The notes: generated by a model not told the origin, from the sequence alone. Numbered from the stretch's first letter, positions 9,403-18,692 are shown. The stretch: DNA of 64,000 nt from Rahnella sp. AA (GCF_002834385.1 NZ_PITQ01000006.1:286708-350707), one strand, 5' to 3'. Translations and numbers: made by a program.

Positions 9403-10806
9403 TCAGCGGGTTTGGTTCACCAGAGGCACCGGGAAATCGGTGCCTTTTCCTTTTACGACCATCAGATAGGTCAGCGTAAATGACAGCCCCAGCGATAACA
9501 CCACGCCCATTACGATATAAATGAAGTACGGGCCAATGTAGGCGGGCAGGCTGAAAATGCTCGACAGAATATAGCCGTACAACCTCACACCGAAGAACGC
9601 GATAAACGCCGACGCCACAGAACTGCTGAGAGTAGTGGCGATAAATGCTTTCTTGTAACGTGTCAGCACACCAAACAACGCCGGTTCAGTGATCCCCAGC
9701 AGCCCGGAAATCGCCGCTGAGAGCACCACCGATTTCTGCTCGCGGGTTTTTACGTGGAAATAAATCGCGAAGGTCGAACCGGCAATCGCCATGTTGGCCA
9801 TAAACATCATCGGCATCAGCATGTCCCAGCCCTGATCGGTGAAGTTCTGCAAAGCGATCGGCGTCATGGCGTGATGCATTCCGGTGAGGATCGCCACCGG
9901 GCGGATCGCGCCGACAATAAAGCCTGCAAACACCGATGACACTTCAAACAGCCCCTGAATACCCAGCGCCAGCAGTTTACCGAGGTAAATTCCGGCCGGG
10001 CCAATCACCGTCAGCGAAACCAGCGCCGCAATAAATAATGTCAGCGTTGGCGTGAAAACAGTTTTCAGCACGTCTGGCATGATTTTGTCCACCCAGCGGT
10101 GGATGTAGCTCAGCGCCAGCACTGAGAAAATCACCGGAATAACGCTGGCAGAATAGTTAAATACCGAAACCGGTAATATATCCATGAAATACAACGCCGT
10201 TGGCGCACCCGCAGTATGGCTGGCGAGCGCTTTTGCGGCATCAATCAGCGTCGGATACATCAGGCAGGCGGCGACTGCGGCGGCCAGATATTCGTTGGTT
10301 TTGAATATTCTGGCGGCAGAGACAGCGAGGAAGAACGGCAGAAAATAGAAAACGCCGCTGGCAATCAGATCGATGATCATCACGGTTTCACTTTTTGCTG
10401 AAATCACCTTGAGAGCGATTAAACCGGCCAGCAAACCTTTGATCATCCCTGCGCCCGCAATGGCCGGAACGATCGGGCCAAACACGCCGGACACCGTATC
10501 CATGAACATCGAGATCAAGCTTTTGCGCGCATTTGTGGAAACATTTCCTGTTGGCTTTGACGACGGATCCAGTTGCGAAACTATCGCTTCGTACCAGGTG
10601 TTCACCTTCGGGCCGACAATAATCTGCACCTGACCGCTCTGGCTTTGCGCACCTAAAACGCCGGGCAGATTTTTTATCTCATCCCACGCCACTTTATTTT
10701 CGTCGGCTAAATCAAAACGCAGACGGGTCATGCAATGCCAGACTTTATTAATATTTTCTGCACCGCCGACGCCGCTAATAACGGACTGCATTATTTCTAT
10801 ATTCAC
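9403..10806 (-). CDS. PTS permease EIIBC, beta-glucoside/sucrose-type
   Basis: Phosphotransferase permease that imports and phosphorylates a sugar. The N-terminal EIIB domain has the phosphocysteine in HCMTRLRF (Cys25 with this start), and a large hydrophobic EIIC domain follows, with the GITEPALFGV motif of the glucose/glucoside superfamily. No EIIA domain follows, so phosphate must come from another EIIA such as Crr. I choose the GTG at 10806 because it leaves a normal 12-residue lead before VGGAENI. An in-frame ATG at 10908 would add 34 residues unlike the family. The gene is divergent from the RspA-like gene, with the GntR regulator beyond it. Confidence 0.82.
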   Translation of the reverse strand: MNIEIMQSVISGVGGAENINKVWHCMTRLRFDLADENKVAWDEIKNLPGVLGAQSQSGQVQIIVGPKVNTWYEAIVSQLDPSSKPTGNVSTNARKSLISMFMDTVSGVFGPIVPAIAGAGMIKGLLAGLIALKVISAKSETVMIIDLIASGVFYFLPFFLAVSAARIFKTNEYLAAAVAACLMYPTLIDAAKALASHTAGAPTALYFMDILPVSVFNYSASVIPVIFSVLALSYIHRWVDKIMPDVLKTVFTPTLTLFIAALVSLTVIGPAGIYLGKLLALGIQGLFEVSSVFAGFIVGAIRPVAILTGMHHAMTPIALQNFTDQGWDMLMPMMFMANMAIAGSTFAIYFHVKTREQKSVVLSAAISGLLGITEPALFGVLTRYKKAFIATTLSSSVASAFIAFFGVRLYGYILSSIFSLPAYIGPYFIYIVMGVVLSLGLSFTLTYLMVVKGKGTDFPVPLVNQTR

Positions 10807-11113
10807 CCTGAACCCCGCGACGAAAATTGTATTTTTATTCTCAGATGGGAAGGGAGTGTAATGAGCGTGGTTTTCAAAAACAAACCAATAAAACAGGATC
10901 TTGGTCACATAATCCGTGTTTATAGCCTGATTAAGTGGGGTTGCTCGAGAATTGGTCTGGTTTTTACCGGTAATTAGCCGGTCTTTTAAACCAAAATAAA
11001 TGCATAAAATTAAGGTTTACAGCCGGGCGTAAAATACGGTGAAATAACCGAAATACGAATATTCCCGCACTCTTTTCCTTAAAAGAGCTGAAGGTCATTA
11101 TTAAGGATTTTCC
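10807..11113. other. Divergent regulatory region between PTS and RspA-like genes
   Basis: About 300 bases separating two divergent starts. It should contain both promoters. The only symmetric element I see is ACCGG-N7-CCGGT at 10966-10982. An in-frame upstream extension of the PTS gene covers part of this region but looks non-coding. Confidence 0.5.
10966..10982. promoter_or_regulatory. Inverted repeat, candidate operator
   Basis: ACCGG and CCGGT arms are separated by seven AT-rich bases, between the divergent PTS permease and dehydratase-like genes. The nearby GntR-family regulator is a possible ligand, but the site does not match the usual GntR consensus closely, so this is a guess from position and symmetry. 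Confidence 0.35.
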
Positions 11114-12313
11114 ATGAAACCTGTGCTGATTACACATATTGAATGCCAGATAACGCGGCCCGATCGCCATAATTTAGTGGTTGTCAGAATTGAAACTGAT
11201 TGCGGTGTTTTCGGGCTCGGCTGCGCCACATTCCAGCAGCGTCCGCTGGCGGTGAAACTGATGGTTGATGAATACCTCAAACCTCTGCTGTTAGGCCGCG
11301 ATGCAAATCACATCGAAGATATATGGCAGATGATGATGGTGAACGCGTACTGGCGTAACGGGCCGGTGATCAACAACGCCATCGCGGGCATCGATATGGC
11401 GCTGTGGGATATCAAAGGTAAGCTGGCGAATATGCCGCTGTATCATTTATTCGGCGGTAAATCGAAAGATGCGGTAACCGCGTACAGCCACGCGGCGGGG
11501 GAAACGCTGGAAGATCTTTACGGCGAAGTGGATCGTCTTCTGGCCGAAGGTTATCGCCACATCCGTTGCCAGCTGGGCTTTTACGGTGGCAACGCGCGCG
11601 ATTTCCACACCACGCGCGAACCGGCGGCGGGTGCGTATTACGATCAGGATCGGTACATGGATAACACGCTCGCCATGTTTAAAGCGCTGCGTGAAAAGTA
11701 CGGCAATCAGTTCCACATTCTGCATGACGTTCACGAGCGTCTGTTCCCGCAACAGGCAGTGCAGTTTGCCAAAGCGGTAGAACAATATCGCCCGTATTTT
11801 ATTGAAGATATTTTGCCACCCGATCAAAACGAGTGGCTGGCGCAGATCCGCAGCCAGACCGCCGTGCCGCTGGCCACCGGCGAGCTTTTTAATAATCCGG
11901 CAGAATGGAAGGATCTGATCATCAACCGCAGGATCGACTTTATCCGTTGCCACGTTTCGCAAATCGGCGGTATCACGCCCGCGCTGAAACTGGCGCATTT
12001 TTGCCAGAGTTTTGGCGTGCGTCTGGCCTGGCATTGCCCGCCGGACATGACGCCGATCGGCGCGGCGGTGAATACGCACCTGAATATTCATCTGCACAAT
12101 TCTGCAATTCAGGAATTTGTGGCTTATCCGTCTAATACGCAGCAGGTTTTCCCCGGCGCACAGACACCGGTGAACGGGTATTTTTATCCGTGTGAAGAAG
12201 CCGGGATCGGCGTGGATTTCAACAGCGAGGCGGCGAATGAATTTCCGGTGGTGTATCGTCCGCATGAATGGACGCAAAGCCGCCTGCCCGACGGCGTGAT
12301 CCACACGCCTTAA
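11114..12313 (+). CDS. Enolase-superfamily sugar-acid dehydratase, RspA/mannonate dehydratase type
   Basis: A 399-residue mandelate racemase/muconate lactonising enzyme relative, closest in pattern to RspA ([33 protein letters not shown]). The three metal-binding acids are visible in [15 protein letters not shown] and ATGELFNN, with a catalytic-type histidine in WHCPPDMTP. Such enzymes abstract a proton next to a carboxylate and usually dehydrate an aldonic acid (mannonate, gluconate or similar) to a 2-keto-3-deoxy acid. RspA proteins often have weak or unknown activity, so the substrate is open. The 3' end overlaps the convergent GntR gene by four bases. Confidence 0.87.
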   Translation: MKPVLITHIECQITRPDRHNLVVVRIETDCGVFGLGCATFQQRPLAVKLMVDEYLKPLLLGRDANHIEDIWQMMMVNAYWRNGPVINNAIAGIDMALWDIKGKLANMPLYHLFGGKSKDAVTAYSHAAGETLEDLYGEVDRLLAEGYRHIRCQLGFYGGNARDFHTTREPAAGAYYDQDRYMDNTLAMFKALREKYGNQFHILHDVHERLFPQQAVQFAKAVEQYRPYFIEDILPPDQNEWLAQIRSQTAVPLATGELFNNPAEWKDLIINRRIDFIRCHVSQIGGITPALKLAHFCQSFGVRLAWHCPPDMTPIGAAVNTHLNIHLHNSAIQEFVAYPSNTQQVFPGAQTPVNGYFYPCEEAGIGVDFNSEAANEFPVVYRPHEWTQSRLPDGVIHTP

Positions 12314-13020
12314 GTCTGGCGAAACGCCAGATTATCCTGATTAAACGGGATAACGTAAGTGCATGAATAGTCGATATCGAGGATATCGCTGAACGCGTAA
12401 ACGCGGCCGCCCTGCAAAATCCCTCTGTTGGTGATCTGCATGGCGGCGATGCCTTTCTTGCAGCCCAGCAACTGCGCCTGTTCTTTGCTGACGGTGACCG
12501 CCTGATAACGGGTGAGGGAATGCGAAATCGCGAAGCCTTTATTCAGAACGTATTGCTGAATGGAATGCTCGATCGTTTTCTGATTCAGATCCGCAAAACC
12601 TTCGGCGGGCATCCGCGAATACTCAATCTGTACGTTGCGCTGGCTGATGCGCCGCAGACGGGTAAACGCCCAGATAAAATCATCCGCGGTTAAATCGAAA
12701 ACCTGCTGCTCTTCGCGGTCAGGCCGCCGTTTGTGCAACTCCAGCATTTTGAAACTGATGTCGGTGAATTTCTTCTCGGTAATCGAGTTGTATACCAGCG
12801 GATTGCTGCCGACGCCCGCATTGATATAAATCCCCGAGCCTTGCACGATGCGCACCGCGCCGATACTCACGAGTTTTTCCAGCGCCTTGCGCACGGTAAA
12901 CCGTGACACACCATACTCTTCCGCCAGCTGGCGCTCCGGCGGCAACTTTTCCGGCAGAGATCCGCTGTGCTGATAAATCTTGCTCAGCAAATCCTGAGCG
13001 ATAAATTCACTTTTTTTCAT
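12310..13020 (-). CDS. GntR-family transcriptional regulator with UTRA domain
   Basis: The N-terminal winged helix ([25 protein letters not shown]) is followed by a UTRA effector-binding domain that normally senses a sugar phosphate or related metabolite. I choose the ATG at 13020 (MKKSEFIAQ). The longer in-frame start at 13089 would add 23 residues not typical of the family. It is convergent with, and overlaps, the RspA-like gene. It is the likely local regulator of the PTS permease and dehydratase genes (inference from position). Confidence 0.85.
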   Translation of the reverse strand: MKKSEFIAQDLLSKIYQHSGSLPEKLPPERQLAEEYGVSRFTVRKALEKLVSIGAVRIVQGSGIYINAGVGSNPLVYNSITEKKFTDISFKMLELHKRRPDREEQQVFDLTADDFIWAFTRLRRISQRNVQIEYSRMPAEGFADLNQKTIEHSIQQYVLNKGFAISHSLTRYQAVTVSKEQAQLLGCKKGIAAMQITNRGILQGGRVYAFSDILDIDYSCTYVIPFNQDNLAFRQT

Positions 13021-13125
13021 CGGCGTCTGGCTTATTTGAGACCGGGAGAACGGGAACGCATTGAAACATGTGACAGGCAGAAAGGGCAAATTACAGCCTG
13101 AAGGCTGTATTAGATTTTTACAGCT

Positions 13126-13225
13126 TATAGGGTGTAGAGGATATTTTAATATTATCCGCTTTAGAGGATAGAAATTGATTTATCCCTTACAGGGGATATA
13201 CTGAAAATATCCGCCATGGAGGATA
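13126..13225. promoter_or_regulatory. hipBA operator array, four sites
   Basis: Three perfect TATCC-N8-GGATA palindromes, the known HipB recognition pattern, lie at 13153-13170, 13181-13198 and 13208-13225. A fourth with a degenerate left arm (TATAG) lies at 13126-13143. Start-to-start spacing is 27, 28 and 27 bases. The last site covers the GGAGG ribosome-binding site of hipB, so bound HipB could block translation start as well as transcription. Confidence 0.9.
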
Positions 13226-13227
13226 AT

Positions 13228-13479
13228 ATGAATATAACTTCAACAAAAATGTTGGCCAGTGCACTGCGGAATGAGCGTAAAAAGCGCAAACTGAGCCAGA
13301 GTAAAACCGCTGAGACAATGGGCCTGAAACAGTCCACGGTTTCTGAATTTGAAAATTACCCGGATGGAACCCGCTTGGAAACACTGTTTAAACTGCTCGC
13401 TGCGCTGGATTTAGAGCTGCAGATAGCACCAAGAAACAGTGATCCACAGGACAAGACGTCGTGGGATCAGGAGTGGTAA
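13228..13479 (+). CDS. hipB: HipB-like antitoxin and autorepressor
   Basis: A small Xre/Cro-type helix-turn-helix protein (RKLSQSKTAETMGLKQSTVSEFEN) of 83 residues, followed three bases later by hipA. HipB neutralises HipA and represses the operon through TATCC-N8-GGATA sites, which are present immediately upstream. I start at the second ATG (13228), which has GGAGG at a good distance. The first ATG at 13216 lies inside the last operator and has no ribosome-binding site. The C terminus ends in DQEW, reminiscent of the Trp-ended flexible tail of E. coli HipB. Confidence 0.92.
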   Translation: MNITSTKMLASALRNERKKRKLSQSKTAETMGLKQSTVSEFENYPDGTRLETLFKLLAALDLELQIAPRNSDPQDKTSWDQEW

Positions 13480-13482
13480 TAC

Positions 13483-14778
13483 ATGGATAAGTTAACGCTC
13501 GCGTTAAATGGCATTACGGTGGGGACGTTAGAGAAAGCCAGTGGCGGTGAAATGTCATTTATGTATCACGAAAGCTGGCTGAACCGGGCGGGAGCTCGTG
13601 CTATTTCGTTATCGCTTCCGCTGCAAACTGCAAAGTTTCGTGGTGCCGTGGTATACAACTTTTTTGATAACCTTCTCCCCGATAATGAGCAAATCCGCAG
13701 CCGTATTCAGGCGCGTTTTGCCATTCCGACGAAGCAGCCTTTCGATTTGCTTTCCCGCATTGGGGGCGATTGTGTCGGTGCAGTTCAGTTGTATCCGGAG
13801 AACAGCCAAGTCACGCCGGTAACTGAAATTCATGCGCAACCGCTAAGCGATGAAGAAGTGGAACATCTTCTTCAGGGCTATAAAGAAGCCCCTTTGGGCA
13901 TGGAAGCGGAAGTCGATGACTTTCGTATTTCGCTGGCCGGAGCTCAGGAAAAAACAGCCCTGTTATGGTATCGCGACCAGTGGCATCGTCCGCAGGGGAG
14001 CACGCCGACGAGCCATATTCTTAAACTTCCCATTGGCTATATAGCAAACAATGGAATCGATTTAAGCGAAAGTGTTGAAAATGAATGGTTGTGCCTGAAG
14101 ATTGCGGAACAGTTTGGGCTCCCCGCCGCCCGTGCCGAAATTGCCCGTTTCGGTACGCAAAAAGTGTTAGTGGTTGAGCGCTTTGATCGCCGCTGGTCAC
14201 AGGATGGTTCCTGGCTGATGCGGTTGCCGCAGGAAGATTTCTGTCAGGCGCTGGGCGTGGCTCCGGCGCTGAAATACGAGTCTGACGGTGGTCCGGGCAT
14301 CGCGGCGGCAATGAAACTTCTGCTTGGCTCACAGCAGGTTTTACGTGATCGGGAACTGTTTTTTAAGAGTCAGATTCTGTTCTGGATGCTCGCTGCCATT
14401 GACGGTCATGCGAAGAACTTTAGCGTGTATATAGAACCCGGAAGCGCATACCGGATGACGCCACTGTATGATGTGATGTCTGCTTTCCCGCTTATGCATC
14501 CGCAAGGTATACCGGCGAAAAAAGCCAAAATGGCGATGGCTGTTCTGGGGAAAAACCGGCATTTTCACTGGGACAGGATCCTTCCCCGGCATTTTGGCAC
14601 AACGGCGCAGCGGGTCGATTTTCCGCAAGAGAGTGTGGTCCGTATGATGGCGGAAATGAAAGAAAAAACTCCGCAGGTGATTAAGGACGTCGCGGCTTTA
14701 TTGCCCGCCGGTTTTCCTGTAAAAATCAGCGAAGCAATATTCGCAGGATTAAAGAGTCAGGCATCAAGGCTTCCCTGA
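13483..14778 (+). CDS. hipA: HipA serine/threonine kinase toxin
   Basis: Full-length HipA (431 residues). In E. coli this kinase phosphorylates glutamyl-tRNA synthetase GltX and triggers growth arrest and persistence. The gly-rich loop ISLAGAQEKT contains Ser150, the same position as the autophosphorylated serine of E. coli HipA. The catalytic loop DGHAKNFS (Asp307) and the metal-binding Asp330 in LYDVMSAFP are intact, so an active kinase is expected. It is translated from an ATG three bases after the hipB stop. A strong bidirectional terminator follows. Confidence 0.93.
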   Translation: MDKLTLALNGITVGTLEKASGGEMSFMYHESWLNRAGARAISLSLPLQTAKFRGAVVYNFFDNLLPDNEQIRSRIQARFAIPTKQPFDLLSRIGGDCVGAVQLYPENSQVTPVTEIHAQPLSDEEVEHLLQGYKEAPLGMEAEVDDFRISLAGAQEKTALLWYRDQWHRPQGSTPTSHILKLPIGYIANNGIDLSESVENEWLCLKIAEQFGLPAARAEIARFGTQKVLVVERFDRRWSQDGSWLMRLPQEDFCQALGVAPALKYESDGGPGIAAAMKLLLGSQQVLRDRELFFKSQILFWMLAAIDGHAKNFSVYIEPGSAYRMTPLYDVMSAFPLMHPQGIPAKKAKMAMAVLGKNRHFHWDRILPRHFGTTAQRVDFPQESVVRMMAEMKEKTPQVIKDVAALLPAGFPVKISEAIFAGLKSQASRLP

Positions 14779-14802
14779 ACACCCCATAAACATCCCCGAA
14801 AC

Positions 14803-14842
14803 AAAAAAGCCCGCCAGTTCACACCGGCGGGCTTTGTTTTTC
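14803..14842. terminator. Bidirectional rho-independent terminator
   Basis: Ten-base arms AAAGCCCGCC and GGCGGGCTTT enclose a ten-base loop with A-runs before and T-runs after. It sits between the convergent hipA and gcd genes and can serve both. Confidence 0.9.
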
Positions 14843-14859
14843 GACAAAATTAAATCGAA

Positions 14860-17346
14860 TTACTTCTGATCTGGTAATGCGTAGGCAATCACGTAGTCGC
14901 CGCGTTCTGCGGACTGACGTGCGCCACCGGCGCTGATGATGATGTACTGTTTACCGGTTTTCGGGGAAACGTAAGTCATCGGGCCGGACTGGCTGCCCAC
15001 CGGCAGGCGGGATTTCCAGATTTCTTTACCGGTTGCGGTATCGAACGCGCGCAGATAGAAATCCTGCGTACCGGCGAAGAACAGCAGGCCGGATTGCGTT
15101 GACAGGCTCGCGCCCAGCGTTGGCATACCGACTTCCATTGGCATACGCATTTTGATGCCCAGCGGACCGGTGTCTTTCACCGTACCGACAGGAACCTGCC
15201 AGACGATTTTACCGGTTTTCAGGTTAACCGCAGACATCGTACCGAACGGTGGTTTCTGGCAGGGAATGCCCAGCGGAGACAGGAAACGCTCGCGGACTGC
15301 GCCGAACGGCGTACCGTCCATCGGCACCATCCCCATCTCAATACCGCTCGCGCCGGTTGGCACTTTGGCACGCGGAACCATGTAGTTCGCCAGACCCAGA
15401 CGCATATCATTCACGAACATGATGGCGTTGTTCGGATCAACCGACACGCTACCCCAGTTCATGCCGCCCAGAGAACCCGGGAATTGCAGGGAACGATCCA
15501 GACCCGGAGGCGTATAAACGCCCTCGTGACGCATGCCTTTGAACTCGATGCGGCACAGCAACTGGTCCATCGGCGTTGCGCCCCACATGTCAGACTCTTT
15601 CAAAGTCTGGTTGCCGATGTTTGGCATACCGACGGAGAAAGGCTGCGTTTTGGAGTAGCGTTCGCCAGGGACGTTACCCTGCGGCACTTCGCGGTTTTCC
15701 ACTTTCGCGACCGGCTGGCCGGTTTCGCGGTTCAGCATGAAAATCATGCCTTGTTTGGAAGTCTGCACCAGAACCGGCGTGCTGCCACCTTTACCGTCCG
15801 GCAGGTCATACAGCAGCGGCTGAGACGGCAGGTCAAAGTCCCACAGATCGTGATGTGTGGTCTGGAACGTCCAGCGAACTTTACCGGTTGTGGCTTCAAC
15901 AGCGACCACGGATGAACTGTATTTATCATCCAGCTCGGTACGCGTGCCGCCGAAGAAGTCAGGCGTGGCGTTGCCGGTTGGCATATAAATCAGACCCAGT
16001 TTCGGATCATAAGACATCGCTGACCAGACGTTCGGCGTACCGCGCGTGTACGTTTCACCTTCCGGTGGCAGTTTGGTGATGTTCGGATTACCCGGATCCC
16101 ATGCCCAAACCAGTGCGCCGGTGTGAACGTCAAACGCACGCACCACGCCCGGAGGTTCGCCGGTGGAGAAGTTATCGGCGACACGGCCACCGACCACGAC
16201 CACATTACCCGCGACCAGCGGGGTAGAGGTCTGCTGGTAGTAGCCCGGTTTCACTTCACCCATGCCGACTTTCAGGTCAACCACGCCGTTGTCACCGAAA
16301 TCAGCACAAGGCTTGCCGGTGTCGGCGTTGATGGCGATCAGACGCGCATCGATGGTTGGCAGGAACAGACGACGTTCGCAGGTTCCGCTCACGGTACCGC
16401 CGGTGGCCGCTGGCGCTTGTGGCGCATCAGAAACCGGCGCGGCCGCTTCGGAAGCCGCTGGTGTTACCGGCTCGGCCGCAGGAACGGCTGCCGGTTGAGC
16501 TGCCGGTGCCTGTGGCGCCGCGCTGTTCTCGCTGCTGTTTTCGTAATAGCCCAGACCACGGCAACGCTGCCAGTTCGGCGCGGTAGAGTTGGAGTCGTAA
16601 GCCCAAAGCTTTTTACCGTCATCCACAGAAAGCGCGATCACTTTGCTGTACGCGGTACACACAAACAGCTTGTCACCGATTTGCAGCGGTGTGTTCTGGT
16701 CTTCTGCACCGGAACCGTTGCTCTGCGGGATATCGCCGGTATGCGCAATCCACGCAACCTGCAATTTATCGATGTTGGTTTTGTTGATCTGATCCAGTGC
16801 AGCAAAACGATCGCCTGCGGTGGTGTTGCCCCAGTTCGCCCAGTTTTTCTGTTCCGCATCTTTATCAACCGGTTTGACCGGAACCTGATCGTTATCAGCG
16901 CTGATGATTGGCGTCGGCACGAACGTGTTACCGAATGCCGCAATCAGGGCTACCGCCAGCACGGCGGCGAGCGAGAAGCTCGGGCCTTTGCGGGCAACAA
17001 GGCCCGCACGCGATTTCAGTAGCGGATAAGCCAGTGCGATGAGGAAGGCCAGAACACCAAAGGTGAACAGGCGGGAGAACAGCGGCCAGAAGGTAAAACC
17101 GGCGTCCCAGATAGCCCAGATAACAGAAAGCACGAAGGCGACGGCGTAGAGCCACGCGCCCGAAGGCTTGCCTTTGAAAATTAAAACGGCGGAAACGACG
17201 AGCGCCAGACCCATCAGCAGGAAGTAAATGCTTCCTCCCAATGTGGCCAGATACGCACCGCCGATGCCGAGTGTCAGGCCGATAACGGCCATCAGCGCAC
17301 TCAGCAGCCAGAGGAGCCAGGTCCATTTACTCTTAATTGTTGGCAT
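14860..17346 (-). CDS. gcd: PQQ-dependent membrane glucose dehydrogenase
   Basis: Quinoprotein that oxidises glucose to gluconolactone in the periplasm and passes electrons to ubiquinone. The first 130 or so residues hold five membrane segments. The remaining part is the eight-bladed PQQ propeller, with typical NWANWGNTTAGDRFAALDQI, the DLWDFDLPSQP catalytic segment and GGMNWGSVSVDP. At 828 residues it is longer than the roughly 796 of E. coli Gcd. Part of the difference is an Ala/Pro-rich stretch around residues 265-320 (repeated AP, PAA and EP units) between two propeller segments. A CRP-type site lies about 350 bases upstream. It needs PQQ, and no pqq genes are seen here. Confidence 0.95.
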   Translation of the reverse strand: MPTIKSKWTWLLWLLSALMAVIGLTLGIGGAYLATLGGSIYFLLMGLALVVSAVLIFKGKPSGAWLYAVAFVLSVIWAIWDAGFTFWPLFSRLFTFGVLAFLIALAYPLLKSRAGLVARKGPSFSLAAVLAVALIAAFGNTFVPTPIISADNDQVPVKPVDKDAEQKNWANWGNTTAGDRFAALDQINKTNIDKLQVAWIAHTGDIPQSNGSGAEDQNTPLQIGDKLFVCTAYSKVIALSVDDGKKLWAYDSNSTAPNWQRCRGLGYYENSSENSAAPQAPAAQPAAVPAAEPVTPAASEAAAPVSDAPQAPAATGGTVSGTCERRLFLPTIDARLIAINADTGKPCADFGDNGVVDLKVGMGEVKPGYYQQTSTPLVAGNVVVVGGRVADNFSTGEPPGVVRAFDVHTGALVWAWDPGNPNITKLPPEGETYTRGTPNVWSAMSYDPKLGLIYMPTGNATPDFFGGTRTELDDKYSSSVVAVEATTGKVRWTFQTTHHDLWDFDLPSQPLLYDLPDGKGGSTPVLVQTSKQGMIFMLNRETGQPVAKVENREVPQGNVPGERYSKTQPFSVGMPNIGNQTLKESDMWGATPMDQLLCRIEFKGMRHEGVYTPPGLDRSLQFPGSLGGMNWGSVSVDPNNAIMFVNDMRLGLANYMVPRAKVPTGASGIEMGMVPMDGTPFGAVRERFLSPLGIPCQKPPFGTMSAVNLKTGKIVWQVPVGTVKDTGPLGIKMRMPMEVGMPTLGASLSTQSGLLFFAGTQDFYLRAFDTATGKEIWKSRLPVGSQSGPMTYVSPKTGKQYIIISAGGARQSAERGDYVIAYALPDQK

Positions 17347-17767
17347 GATTTATCTCACTGCACATATGTTGTAGACAAAATTATTGTAGTCAAGATGTGT
17401 GAAAAGCTGGAAACACGTAATGAACACCTGTTATCAAATGAACCAGATAGGACAATTTCGCGCAAATAGTAATACTTCTCATCGGGGTTGTGAATGTGTA
17501 ACGAAGAGTTTGAAATTAGGTAAATTATTATAAGTGAGATTACTCTTTGTACGGCTAATTGTTAGTGTATTGATTTAAATGGAATAAAAAAAACGACTTA
17601 TTCAAATAAATGATGTTGCAGGAAGTTTATATAGCCTTTAAGTCTATTTGGGCGCGCTATTTACCCACAAATGGCTTAAACAGAATGGAGAGTGTGACAG
17701 CAATCACAAAGAAATGTGACTTTGTGTGAACCTTTTGGTGGGTTTTCGGGGGGGCTGTCACAAAGGA
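17347..17767. other. gcd upstream region
   Basis: This 420-base stretch lies between the gcd start and the 3' end of the LysR gene. It is AT-rich near gcd. It contains one perfect CRP palindrome at 17693-17708. No open frame worth calling. Confidence 0.5.
17693..17708. promoter_or_regulatory. CRP-type binding site upstream of gcd
   Basis: TGTGA-CAGCAA-TCACA is an exact match to the TGTGA-N6-TCACA core. Its only upstream-facing gene is gcd, whose E. coli counterpart is reported to be under negative cAMP-CRP control. The site is far (about 350 bases) from the start codon, so the promoter would need to be distal or the effect indirect. Confidence 0.6.
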
Positions 17768-18655
17768 TCACAGATAACCTTCGATTAACGTCTTCATTTC
17801 TTGAGTAATGTGTTCTACCAGACGACTTTTCGGGATCTGCGGCGGGAATACGGCAAGATAGGCAATACTTATATCTGGCGTAAATGGCTTGAGCACAATA
17901 TCGCTCTTGTGGCTGCGCGCCGTAATGTAATCGACGATGCCGATGCCCAGATTATTCCCCGCCATGATGCAGCAATTATTAAGCGACGTTTCGATAGGGT
18001 TGTTCATATACAGGTCGAGACGGCTCATGACCTGATCCAGCTGTTCGCGCAGCGGCGTTTTCCGGCCAGGAATAATGGGGCGATAGCGGGTCAGGTCCAT
18101 CGCAGTCACCACGTCCTGTTTTGCCAGCGGATGCCTTGGCGACATCACCGCTACCGCGTTGGCCTGCGCCAGCATTTCGGCTTCCAGCCCCTTTACATCG
18201 GGCTTTCCGAAGATAAACCCCACGTCGTACTGGTTGCCGGTGACCACATCCATAATGTGCGTCGTGCTTTCGATATCGAGAAACAGTGAGATATCCGCAA
18301 TCTCTTCAATCAGCGGTGGCAGCACGTGCTCAACACACAGCGGCGAAAGTGCCGCGACGCTGCCGATACGCAAAACGCTGCCTTTAGAGTGGCGGATTTC
18401 GTCGGCGATACGTGAAATATGTTCAAGTCCGAGGTAAAGGCGTTCGACTTCACGGTACAACTTGATGGCATCGTCGCGCGGGATCAGCCCGCGACCGTCG
18501 CGGTCAAACAGCTTCAGATCGATGGCATATTCAAAGTCACGGATCAGCCTGCTGACCGCGGGCTGCGTGATATTCATCATATTCGCCGCCGCCGTAATCC
18601 CGCCAGTGAGGATCACTTTGTGAAAGGCTTCGACCTGTCGGGGATTAATTTTCAT
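17768..18655 (-). CDS. LysR-family regulator, OccR/NocR-like
   Basis: A 295-residue LysR protein with helix-turn-helix ITAAANMMNITQPAVSRLIRD (outline) and an effector domain starting around GSVLRIGSVAAL. The pattern resembles the OccR/NocR group that responds to opines and amino acids. It is divergent from the seven-gene ABC/nucleoside-hydrolase operon, and a palindrome with the LysR-type ATAA-N7-TTAT core lies just upstream of its start. It is the probable regulator of that operon. The effector is unknown. Confidence 0.88.
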   Translation of the reverse strand: MKINPRQVEAFHKVILTGGITAAANMMNITQPAVSRLIRDFEYAIDLKLFDRDGRGLIPRDDAIKLYREVERLYLGLEHISRIADEIRHSKGSVLRIGSVAALSPLCVEHVLPPLIEEIADISLFLDIESTTHIMDVVTGNQYDVGFIFGKPDVKGLEAEMLAQANAVAVMSPRHPLAKQDVVTAMDLTRYRPIIPGRKTPLREQLDQVMSRLDLYMNNPIETSLNNCCIMAGNNLGIGIVDYITARSHKSDIVLKPFTPDISIAYLAVFPPQIPKSRLVEHITQEMKTLIEGYL

Positions 18656-18669
18656 AATATTTCCTCAGA

Positions 18670-18692
18670 ATCCATAACATTTGTTTATGGAT
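18670..18692. promoter_or_regulatory. LysR-type operator palindrome
   Basis: ATCCATAA and TTATGGAT arms flank a seven-base spacer. The core fits the LysR T-N11-A and ATAA-N7-TTAT patterns. It lies 15 bases from the regulator start and about 105 bases from the divergent operon, as expected for a shared autoregulatory and activation site. Confidence 0.7.

Noticed and set aside
10807..10908. N-terminal extension of the PTS EIIBC gene to an ATG at 10908
   Set aside because: The extra 34 residues do not resemble EIIB N termini, and the GTG at 10806 gives the normal distance to the VGG motif.
11447..12304. A 285-codon open frame opposite the RspA-like gene
   Set aside because: Arg/His-rich shadow frame with no family features, while the plus-strand gene has all catalytic residues.
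16123..17022. A 299-codon open frame opposite gcd
   Set aside because: The Arg-rich composition and lack of domains mark it as an antisense shadow of the glucose dehydrogenase gene.
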